DNA of 9,011 bases, taken from contig QIDY01000069.1 in the NCBI GenBank assembly GCA_003228495.1, positions 1 through 9,011 on the forward strand, in the 5' to 3' direction. Shown here piece by piece: positions 1-5,824 of this stretch. Position 1 is the stretch's first letter, and every line of letters begins with the position of its first letter. A program made the translations under genes and the position numbers. The notes under the pieces were generated by a model. It ran no database searches. It saw only the letters and a program-made list of their open reading frames with translations, and was not told the origin of the DNA. The DNA is from Nitrospirota bacterium. Its GTDB lineage: Bacteria > Nitrospirota > Nitrospiria > Nitrospirales > UBA8639.

Positions 1-1296
1 CACGTCGTCGGCCCTCATTCCCCGGACTTAGCCAGGCCCATCTCCAAGTTGGCGGCGGAAGCCAGGGAAAAGGGCTATCCAGTTGAGTTAAAGGCCACCT
101 TGTTAGGAAGCTGCACCAATTCTTCCTACGAAGACATTGGCCGTGCCGCACATATTGCGCAGCAAGGGTTGAACGCCGGGCTGAAAGCGAAAACCGCCTT
201 TTTGGTTTCACCGGGATCTGAGCGGATTTCCCAAACCATGAAGCGCGATGGGTTCATGAAGACGCTTGAAGATTTGGGTGCGACCGTGCTAGCCAACGCC
301 TGTGGCCCATGTATCGGGCAATGGAAACGAGCGGACGGGGTCAAAGGAAAAGCCGATTCGATTGTCAGTACGTTCAATCGAAATTTTCCTGGCCGCAACG
401 ATGGTATCGCTGAAACGCTTTCCTTCCTGGCCAGTCCAGAATTGGTCACGGCGTATGCGCTAACGGGAAATTTAGGATTTGACCCAGTCCACGATACGAT
501 CACCACGCCAGATGGCAAAGAATTGAAACTTGCTCCTCCCCAAGGTGACGAATTGCCAGCCCAAGGGTTTGCCAAGGGTGAAGAAGGGTTTATCGCTCCA
601 GCAGAAAATGGTGAAGGCTTGGAAGTCGATCTGCCTCCGACGAGTGAGAGACTTCAGTTGCTTCAGCCATTTCCAAAGTGGGATGGCAATGATTTCGACA
701 AACTGCCGTTGTTGATTAAGACCAAAGGCAAAACCACGACGGATCATATTTCGCCTGCCGGGCCATGGCTTAAGTTCCGCGGGCACTTGGACAAGATTAG
801 TGACAATATGTTCCTTGGCGCCAATAATGCGTTTGCTGGGGAAGCCGGAAAAGGGAACAATGTGTTAACTGGAGAATCCGGTCTGACGCTTGCGCAAATC
901 GCGCGTGATTATAAAGGCAAAGGGATTGGGTCGTTTGTAGTCGGTGACGAGAATTATGGGGAAGGCAGCAGCCGGGAACATGCGGCCATGTCGCCACGGT
1001 TCCTTGGCGTGAAGGCTGTGCTGACCAAAAGTTTTGCCCGCATTCATGAAACCAATCTCAAGAAGCAGGGCATTCTTCCCATGACCTTTGCGAACCCTGC
1101 TGACTATGATCAGATTGAACAAGAGGACCGCGTGAGTGTGACTGGTTTGAACAGTTTAGCTCCTGGGAAACCAGTCAACGTGACCATTCATAAAAAAGGT
1201 GGTCAGGAAGTGACCATCCAAGCCTACCATAGCATGACAGAACCCCAAGTGAAGTGGTTCACGGCCGGTTCGGCATTAAATGCCTTGAATGAATAG
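1..1296 (+). CDS. acn: Aconitate hydratase, mitochondrial (ACO2) type, C-terminal part, 5'-truncated by window edge
   Basis: The reading frame is open from base 1, so the gene starts outside the window; the TTG at 49 is only an internal Leu codon. The 431 visible residues correspond to rather more than the C-terminal half of a family normally 740-780 aa long. Aconitase interconverts citrate and isocitrate via cis-aconitate in the TCA cycle, in the cytoplasm. The cubane [4Fe-4S] ligands are all present: GSCTNS (about 112-129) and ANACGPCIGQW (about 295-327). Substrate-binding and catalytic segments are also seen: KTTTDHISPAGPW, GDENYGEGSSREHAA (catalytic Ser of the swivel domain) and SFARIHETNLKKQG. 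The spacing and wording of these motifs follow mitochondrial ACO2, not bacterial AcnA/IRP1 or AcnB. It ends GSALNALNE, as that subfamily typically does. A spacer of 96 nt separates it from the next gene, and I see no clear terminator in it. Confidence in identity is high; the subfamily symbol is less certain. Confidence 0.96.
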   Translation, partial: HVVGPHSPDLARPISKLAAEAREKGYPVELKATLLGSCTNSSYEDIGRAAHIAQQGLNAGLKAKTAFLVSPGSERISQTMKRDGFMKTLEDLGATVLANACGPCIGQWKRADGVKGKADSIVSTFNRNFPGRNDGIAETLSFLASPELVTAYALTGNLGFDPVHDTITTPDGKELKLAPPQGDELPAQGFAKGEEGFIAPAENGEGLEVDLPPTSERLQLLQPFPKWDGNDFDKLPLLIKTKGKTTTDHISPAGPWLKFRGHLDKISDNMFLGANNAFAGEAGKGNNVLTGESGLTLAQIARDYKGKGIGSFVVGDENYGEGSSREHAAMSPRFLGVKAVLTKSFARIHETNLKKQGILPMTFANPADYDQIEQEDRVSVTGLNSLAPGKPVNVTIHKKGGQEVTIQAYHSMTEPQVKWFTAGSALNALNE

Positions 1297-1392
1297 TCAC
1301 CGCTGAAGCGTGACAACATGAAGTGACTGAGGAGTGAGGAATTCTCGAAGACAGGTGGTTCATTCTAATTTTCGTGTTTTTTCAAGTGGAGC
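1297..1392 (+). other. Short intergenic spacer after aconitase
   Basis: These 96 nt carry no open frame of note. They include a purine-rich stretch (GAGGAGTGAGGA near 1329-1340) and a T-rich end near 1365-1382. I could not find a strong stem followed by a T run, nor a convincing -35/-10 pair. Whether the downstream genes have their own promoter here cannot be decided from sequence alone. Confidence 0.4.
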
Positions 1393-2448
1393 ATGGCAGA
1401 ACTTATGGGTACTTTCCGGGGAACTCAGTGGCAACATATGATGCGTAAAGCAACCAGACAGATCTTGGTAGTCGCGGGGATTGCGTGGTTCAGCCTCCCC
1501 GGGGCAATGGCTTCGACTGCATCAGTAGCACCAGCTGATCATATCGTTCTTGTCGTACTTGAAGGAATCAAGTCATCTAGCATTCAAAGTGGAGCCACTC
1601 CAACTCTGGCTAAATTAGCGAGAGAAGGGGCCGTCACATGGTCGGCCACATCCATCTCACCTCCCCTTACCGTGTCAGCCATGGCTTCTTTGCTCACCGG
1701 CCTTCCCGTCGACAAACATCGAGTGACCGCCGAATGGGAAACCTACGATTTTGCCCGGTCGTTCATGCGTTCTCCCACGATCTTCGACTATATGGATCTA
1801 GCCGAGGGGATGGATACAGGAGTCTTTCTCATGGACGAACGATTCTATCAATTAGTCCGGCCGGAAATTTATGTCGATTCCCAAGTCTGTGGGTATACGA
1901 AACCGCAATGTACACCGGAGACGGTGGCCGTTTACATTAGAGACTTTCTCAAAAAGGTTACCAGCCAGGGTGGCTACGGGTTCCGGCTCTTTGGCGTGCC
2001 CAACCTCCTGTTAACCCATTTTCCTACTGCGGCCAGAATTGGACAAAAATATGGCTGGGATTCACCAAAATATTCTGCTGCTTTGACTTCCATTGATAAC
2101 GCCATTGACCAAATCATGAAGAATTATGAAGAAGTTGGCGTCTTGGACCGTACGATGTTCATTGTGACTGGATTGCATAGTGGTCCCCTCAATCCTCTCA
2201 TCAAAAAAGTGAAAAAAGGGGAAACAGTGGCACTAGACCCCACTGTCCCGTTGATTGCTTGGGGGACAAACGTGAAAAAACACCACGCAATTTCCCACCC
2301 GGTCACGTTGTTGGATACCGGAGCCACGATTATGTATGCCCTCGGATTAGAAACCCATACCGAATGGGACAGCCATGCGGTCGAAGAGATCTTCCAAGCT
2401 ATCCCGGAACGGCGGAGCACCGACAATGAACTCCAGAAAACTTACTAA
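1393..2448 (+). CDS. Exported alkaline phosphatase/type I phosphodiesterase-fold protein, probable pseudoenzyme
   Basis: The fold is recognised from a series of motifs of the alkaline phosphatase superfamily (type I phosphodiesterase/nucleotide pyrophosphatase group). They are HIVLVVLEGIKSS, ATPTLAKLAREGA, PPLTVSAMASLLTGLP, THFPTAARIGQKYGWDSPKY, SIDNAIDQIM, MFIVTGLHSG and PLIAWG...LLDTGATIMYALGL. An N-terminal signal peptide ends near PGAMA-ST (residues 39-42), so the protein acts outside the cytoplasm. The nucleophile Thr93 and His262 are kept. The usual metal ligands are not: Asp becomes Glu57, the D-x-x-x-H pair becomes Ala214/Gln218, and the Asp of DHG becomes Leu261. Hydrolysis by the normal two-metal mechanism therefore looks lost or strongly altered, and a binding or structural role is possible. 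The start is uncertain: ATG 1393 has GGAG only one base upstream, while the ATG pair at 1438/1441 gives a more compact signal peptide (MRKATRQILVVAG...). The 3' end overlaps the next gene by 23 nt. Confidence 0.85.
   Translation: MAELMGTFRGTQWQHMMRKATRQILVVAGIAWFSLPGAMASTASVAPADHIVLVVLEGIKSSSIQSGATPTLAKLAREGAVTWSATSISPPLTVSAMASLLTGLPVDKHRVTAEWETYDFARSFMRSPTIFDYMDLAEGMDTGVFLMDERFYQLVRPEIYVDSQVCGYTKPQCTPETVAVYIRDFLKKVTSQGGYGFRLFGVPNLLLTHFPTAARIGQKYGWDSPKYSAALTSIDNAIDQIMKNYEEVGVLDRTMFIVTGLHSGPLNPLIKKVKKGETVALDPTVPLIAWGTNVKKHHAISHPVTLLDTGATIMYALGLETHTEWDSHAVEEIFQAIPERRSTDNELQKTY
2414..2417 (+). promoter_or_regulatory. Ribosome binding site inside the 3' end of the upstream gene
   Basis: GGAG lies 8 nt before ATG 2426 and inside the coding region of the phosphatase-like gene. 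It selects ATG 2426 over the longer open frame that begins at 2375, whose extra N-terminus would spoil the signal peptide. The arrangement suggests translational coupling of the two genes. Confidence 0.7.
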
Positions 2449-2881
2449 GACTCATGCACATGCCCAATTGTGGAAAGGAGGCCTCGCCTTTCTTTGGGCG
2501 GTCGCCTTTCTTGTTATGGTCCCGGTAGGGCAGTCGGCCGAGCCGATCAATCCGCTTTTGCAGGAATTTACCATCACGGTAGACCCAACGGCTTTGGTTC
2601 CTCCGACCTCATGGAACGTACCGGGAGTTACCCCGTTGATTTATACCATGGATCCAATCAGTTCCGAGGCGTTGAAAACCACAGCGGTAAAAGAACTTTA
2701 CCTCAAACCTGGCCAGTTCCGATTCGGCTCTTTTACCTTTGATTTTCCCTTTATTGTCTCCCGTGAGGGCCTGCTCCAATTTGCCTCGACGTTGGACCAA
2801 TGCGTGAAAGGGCGAGGAACGCAAACGCTGACCGTGCTGTGTAGTCACACGCAACCGTATCCACAGGAGCCAGATTATTAA
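2426..2881 (+). CDS. Small exported protein of unknown family, 151 aa
   Basis: I do not recognise the family. The start at ATG 2426 is set by a GGAG eight bases upstream and gives a textbook signal peptide. This has a basic N-region (MNSRKLTKTH), a hydrophobic core at about residues 19-34 (GLAFLWAVAFLVMVPV), and a likely cleavage site after GQSA at residue 38. The mature part of about 113 aa is rich in beta-prone and aromatic residues (ELYLKPGQFRFGSFTFDFPF, about 90-109). It contains two cysteines, Cys126 and Cys139, that could form a disulfide in the periplasm. There is no lipobox, so a soluble periplasmic or secreted protein is most likely. The gene overlaps the preceding gene by 23 nt in another frame and is followed 80 nt later by another exported protein. 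No catalytic motif is apparent. Confidence 0.8.
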   Translation: MNSRKLTKTHAHAQLWKGGLAFLWAVAFLVMVPVGQSAEPINPLLQEFTITVDPTALVPPTSWNVPGVTPLIYTMDPISSEALKTTAVKELYLKPGQFRFGSFTFDFPFIVSREGLLQFASTLDQCVKGRGTQTLTVLCSHTQPYPQEPDY

Positions 2882-2961
2882 CAACATTGATATGGACTTA
2901 GCCGCAATCCCATTTCCAATCGAAGCCCTCGCGAGTTGAGTACTATTGAGAGAGAAATTCC

Positions 2962-5310
2962 ATGAATCGAATTGCAAGACACACCTTTCATGTGGTCGCT
3001 TTAATGGCCTTTTTTGCAGGAGGCCTCAAGGTGACCACCACCCAGGTCTTTGCCGGGACCGACCCGTCCAATCAACAAGCCCTCGCGGAAGTAAGCAGTG
3101 GAGCAGGGCCAGAGAACGTTTCCAGCCTGGTTCTACAGTACGCGGAAGCCATGGCGGCTGGACGAGTGGAGGAGTGGGCCACTCTGGATTTGGGTTGTTT
3201 GGCTAGACGGCAAGAACAGAGTGGTTCGTCAAGCAAGCCACTCTCGGAATCAGTGGCCAAGGCCTGCTGGGATGCCACCATGGCGGCCCACAGGAAATTG
3301 GTGGCCGATGAAACGGAGCCTGGCATTTTTGGAGCCCTAGGCCGGGGCACTGGGTTTGGACTGATTCACGAGTCCCACCAGCATGCGGACTTTTGGAAGG
3401 ATTATCCCCCTGCCCTATCCGTCTCGCCGTCGGTTGTTCGGCACAATCATGCCACACCCGTGCCTCTCGTGCAGGTGGGGAATGTTCTGGACACTCGATC
3501 GGTAGGACTCGTCATTGGACAAGGACAGGCCCCCCTTGGAGTACAAGAAGTCAGGGTGGATATTTCCGTGACAGCGCCCTTGGCATTACTCCCGGGAGAG
3601 CCATGGTGGGCCAGTCCGGTGATTCGCCGGTATGGTCCCGTACACAATCTCCTTGCTCGGTTTACCGTCGTGAGCGGTCTTCGCGCACTGGGGTTCCCGG
3701 TGGATAAGGCCGTGGTCAACGAAGCCCTCCCAGGCGCGCCCCTCGTAGCTGGACCGTCAGTTCCAGGCATACTGCCTGCATCGCCGCGCTGGTGGAACCG
3801 AAGTCAAAATCCGCAACAATTTGAAGCAAGCTTTCAGGAAGCTCGGCAGGCGGTTTCTTTTCAAGAGCGGGTCGGGAAATTCCAGCGTCTTTTGCTTCTC
3901 GATCCCAAGGAGCCTCGGGTAAATGCCGTGTTGGGCACGGATCTCTACACCGCGTTTCTCCAGGAAGGATTGGCGAAGGGGAAAATCACAGCCAAAGACG
4001 AAGCCATTGGGCTCAAGCTTGCGGAGCTGTATCGGAACCTTCAAGCGCAAACCTGGCGCCAGGAATTCACTGAGGTGGCCGTGGGGCATTCTTTTGCGGC
4101 TGATACGTTTTATAAAGCCATGCCGGCTTTGGAAACCGCCTTGAAGGGTGGTCAGGGAAATTCGGAAATGCGCCGTCGATTGGGTGCGCTCTACCGGTGG
4201 AATAATGATACGAATTCTGCCCTGAGCATCCATGAAGACTTGTTGAAAGAAGCCTCTCCAAGCGACCACGCGCTTCAGGCCCAACTTCTCTCAGAAATTG
4301 CCTGGGATCGTGTCCAGTGGTTGTCCTGGAATCGGCGATATAGCCATCCCTGGATGATTCAGGCGCGAGAGGAGGCCGAGCAGGCCCTGAATCTGGCACT
4401 GTCCCCCATTGACAAACTGATTGCGGGAGAGGCGTTGGTGATTTTGGATGCTTTGGCCGTGCCCCGCGACCAGCCACGTCTTCAAAAGCATGTGGAAGTG
4501 ATCCGAACGCAGCATGATCGGCTTTCCGGTGTGGTTGGAATATGGAGCCATCTCGTCGGAAATGAGCTGGTTAAATCGCTGATTCCTGAGGGTCGCCAAG
4601 TGATGTTGCCGGCTCCCGTACGCTCTCCTGAAGTGATGCATCGTGATGTTCATTTGCGTATTCAGGATCTCAACTTTCTTAAAACCTGGGGGTTTGATCA
4701 AGATACGGCTGGCGGGCTTCCCTCCGGATTTTCAGCGGGAAGCACCCATGAAGGATCCATCGGGGGATGGAGGATCGAAGCCGACTCGAAAGCCCCTTCC
4801 CTCCCCCATGTGATCACACAATCGTCTCCGTGTGCAGGAGACGCCTGTTTTCAGGTGTTGCTGGGTGCCAGGCGCACCCATGAGTTACCTGATATCGTGG
4901 TCTACCTGCGTCAGGTTTCATCGGCCGGCCAGGGAGAAGCGGGAATCGTCTTGGCGGCCAAGGACCCTCGGAACTTCTACGCCGTGACCGTGAACCCAAC
5001 GACTAAGCAGTTGAGCATCTACCGATTACAGAACGGCGAACCGACCCTGCTTGGAAACGGAGAGATCAAAACGAAACCGGGGCCCTGGCATGTTCTCCGT
5101 GTGCAGACGGTCAATTCCGCTCATGTGGATCATCCACGCTTGGAGATTTATGTCGATGGGCACGAGACGAGAGTGATGGCTTCAGAACCCATTCAAGGAG
5201 GAGGACGAATTGGTCTGGTGACCAAAGGGGACATGGTGGCGCAATTTGACAGGCTTCGTGTCATCGAGATGGTCACCAGTCGTCCAATGTCCAAGCCCGC
5301 AGCCTACTAA
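2962..5310 (+). CDS. Large exported protein with helical TPR-like middle and C-terminal concanavalin-like (LamG/DUF1080-type) domain, 782 aa
   Basis: The start at ATG 2962 is preceded by a purine-rich GAGAGAGA (about 2948-2955) and yields a signal peptide of about 31 residues (hydrophobic HVVALMAFFAGG, cleavage near VFA-GT). Residues 40-270 match nothing I recognise and include a WW pair (215-216) and a conserved-looking HESHQHADFW (136-145). Residues 285-540 are mostly amphipathic helices with alanine-rich spacing (for example EEAEQALNLALSPIDKLIAGEAL... region), resembling tetratricopeptide-type repeats, though no perfect repeat consensus was found. Residues 575-768 look like the beta-sandwich seen in LamG, GH16-like and DUF1080 proteins: the frame FDQDTAGGLPSGF, then GIVLAAKDPRNFYAV, WHVLRVQTV, LEIYVDG, GRIGLVTKGDMVAQFDRLRV. 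Such domains often bind carbohydrate or serve as structural modules; a substrate cannot be named. Cys624 and Cys629 could form a local disulfide. The middle domain call is the least certain. Confidence 0.85.
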   Translation: MNRIARHTFHVVALMAFFAGGLKVTTTQVFAGTDPSNQQALAEVSSGAGPENVSSLVLQYAEAMAAGRVEEWATLDLGCLARRQEQSGSSSKPLSESVAKACWDATMAAHRKLVADETEPGIFGALGRGTGFGLIHESHQHADFWKDYPPALSVSPSVVRHNHATPVPLVQVGNVLDTRSVGLVIGQGQAPLGVQEVRVDISVTAPLALLPGEPWWASPVIRRYGPVHNLLARFTVVSGLRALGFPVDKAVVNEALPGAPLVAGPSVPGILPASPRWWNRSQNPQQFEASFQEARQAVSFQERVGKFQRLLLLDPKEPRVNAVLGTDLYTAFLQEGLAKGKITAKDEAIGLKLAELYRNLQAQTWRQEFTEVAVGHSFAADTFYKAMPALETALKGGQGNSEMRRRLGALYRWNNDTNSALSIHEDLLKEASPSDHALQAQLLSEIAWDRVQWLSWNRRYSHPWMIQAREEAEQALNLALSPIDKLIAGEALVILDALAVPRDQPRLQKHVEVIRTQHDRLSGVVGIWSHLVGNELVKSLIPEGRQVMLPAPVRSPEVMHRDVHLRIQDLNFLKTWGFDQDTAGGLPSGFSAGSTHEGSIGGWRIEADSKAPSLPHVITQSSPCAGDACFQVLLGARRTHELPDIVVYLRQVSSAGQGEAGIVLAAKDPRNFYAVTVNPTTKQLSIYRLQNGEPTLLGNGEIKTKPGPWHVLRVQTVNSAHVDHPRLEIYVDGHETRVMASEPIQGGGRIGLVTKGDMVAQFDRLRVIEMVTSRPMSKPAAY

Positions 5311-5322
5311 GGGGGTAAGATT

Positions 5323-5339
5323 CGTAAGGCGTGAGGCGT
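5323..5339 (+). repeat. Short CGTRAGG heptamer pair
   Basis: CGTAAGG and CGTGAGG stand in tandem followed by CGT, just 13 nt after the stop of the 782-aa gene. The same heptamers recur in both arms of the hairpin at 5600-5652, so this is probably a stray copy of the same repeat family. Confidence 0.6.
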
Positions 5340-5346
5340 ATAAAGG

Positions 5347-5388
5347 GAGAAGTGAAAAGTAAGAAGTGAGAAGTGAGAAGTGAGAAGT
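5347..5388 (+). repeat. Tandem heptamer array, six GAGAAGT-type units
   Basis: Six consecutive 7-nt units can be read: GAGAAGT, GAAAAGT, AAGAAGT, then GAGAAGT three times. The last three are identical, and the first three differ by at most one base from them. A strongly purine-biased tract of this kind is prone to length change by replication slippage. It is not in a coding frame. Confidence 0.9.
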
Positions 5389-5398
5389 AGGGAAGAAG

Positions 5399-5546
5399 CC
5401 AAAAATATTTGTAGAGGCGCCCCGCTGGAGCGTCTTCTGAGTATCTATCAATCCCTTGACAAACCAGGCCTTTGGAACTTCACCAAAAATATCTTTGCAG
5501 GAAAACACGGAATTTTGTCCCTAAGCGACTAAGAACATATTTTTGG
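5399..5546. repeat. Three copies of CCAAAAATAT, two direct and one inverted
   Basis: CCAAAAATAT occurs at 5399-5408 and 5483-5492 on the + strand, and as its exact reverse complement ATATTTTTGG at 5537-5546. The first two are followed by similar bases (TTGTAG and CTTTGCAG), so the direct copies may be part of a slightly longer degenerate repeat. The inverted pair could form a 10-bp stem with a 44-nt loop. Function is unknown; protein-binding sites or remnants of a mobile element are both possible. Confidence 0.6.
5414..5436 (+). repeat. GC-rich hairpin
   Basis: The arms GAGGCGCCCC (5414-5423) and GGAGCGTCTT (5427-5436) pair over ten positions with one C/A mismatch and two G-U pairs around a GCT loop. 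It is followed by CTGAGT, not a T run, so it is not a typical intrinsic terminator. It resembles short palindromic intergenic repeats. Confidence 0.6.
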
Positions 5547-5599
5547 GATAGGTCTCCTTTCTTTGACACTCACACATCGTGGAAATGGACAACCAACCT

Positions 5600-5652
5600 C
5601 GTGAAGCGTAAGGCGAGAAGAGGATTTTTCGCCTCACGTTTCACGCCTCACG
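5600..5652. repeat. Long imperfect palindrome made of heptamers
   Basis: The left arm CGTGAAGCGTAAGGCG (5600-5615) pairs with CGCCTCACGTTTCACG (5630-5645) with 14 Watson-Crick pairs, one G-U and one mismatch. The stem can extend inward by five more pairs (A/G-rich 5616-5620 with the T run 5625-5629), leaving an AGGA loop. Both arms are themselves strings of 7-nt units (CGTGAAG, CGTAAGG, CGAGAAG; and CCTCACG, TTTCACG, CCTCACG to 5652). The palindrome lies about 50 nt before ATG 5696 and would be in the leader of that gene if transcription begins upstream. The T run is inside the hairpin, so terminator function is unlikely. Confidence 0.85.
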
Positions 5653-5682
5653 ATTTTCTAAGTAGACCCCATGGGAAATTCT

Positions 5683-5688
5683 GAGGAG
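5683..5688 (+). promoter_or_regulatory. Strong ribosome binding site for ATG 5696
   Basis: GAGGAG stands 7 nt before ATG 5696, the best Shine-Dalgarno in the window. It points to ATG 5696 as the original start of the IPT/TIG gene although that ATG is out of frame with the gene's body. Confidence 0.8.
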
Positions 5689-5695
5689 TGAAGCT

Positions 5696-5824
5696 ATGAG
5701 AAAAGTCACCATTGTTGATAGGTTTATTCGGCTTGCCCAAAACCGGGTGTGGGTGGTCATCGGAGTTCTCTCCGCATTTCCCCTACACTCATGCCGAATG
5801 CGGCCCAACCTGGAGCCACAGTGA
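5696..5824 (+). pseudogene. Detached signal-peptide start of the IPT/TIG gene (frameshifted)
   Basis: From ATG 5696 the frame encodes 42 residues and stops at TGA 5822-5824. The first 28 or so form a signal peptide: basic MRKVTIVDRFIRLAQNR followed by hydrophobic VWVVIGVLSAF. After CCCC at 5780-5783 the reading turns to unrelated sequence, while the adjacent frame becomes the IPT/TIG protein. Adding a single C to that run would give ...VLSAFPPTLMPNAAQPGATV, joining the signal peptide to the first repeat with a plausible cleavage site after NAA and a total of 556 residues. This is either a real disabling mutation or a homopolymer sequencing error. Translational slippage is less likely because the run in this frame is not a standard slippery heptamer. 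Confidence 0.75.

Larger units (their letters stand above)
5311..5695. other. Repeat-rich gene-free spacer, about 385 nt
   Basis: No coding region is supported here: open frames across it are short and lack ribosome binding sites. The spacer holds heptamer arrays in two orientations, three copies of CCAAAAATAT, and two hairpins, each listed separately. A TTGACA at 5456-5461 resembles a -35 box, but I see no -10 box at proper distance. The stretch looks like accumulated short intergenic repeats or a decayed miniature element rather than a promoter of known type. It separates the three-gene exported cluster from the IPT/TIG gene, so that gene may have its own transcription start here. Confidence 0.65.

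Noticed and set aside
3757..4284. Minus-strand open frame of 175 codons
   Set aside because: It is antisense to the helical part of the 782-aa gene, with no motif or plausible start.
5347..5388. CRISPR-like array
   Set aside because: The units are 7 nt and directly adjacent with no unique spacers, so this is a simple tandem repeat.
5456..5461. TTGACA as a -35 promoter box
   Set aside because: No acceptable -10 hexamer follows at 16-18 nt (the bases there read TTCACC), so a promoter is not supported.
5182..5508. Minus-strand open frame of 108 codons crossing the spacer
   Set aside because: It reads through the tandem heptamers and antisense of the upstream gene end; its SHFSLLTSYFSLL run is simply the translated repeat.
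5777..5783. Programmed -1 frameshift at TTTCCCC joining the signal peptide to the IPT/TIG body
   Set aside because: The heptamer matches the X-XXY-YYZ letters but sits in the wrong register: the incoming frame reads TTT CCC, and a -1 slip would need mismatched pairing.
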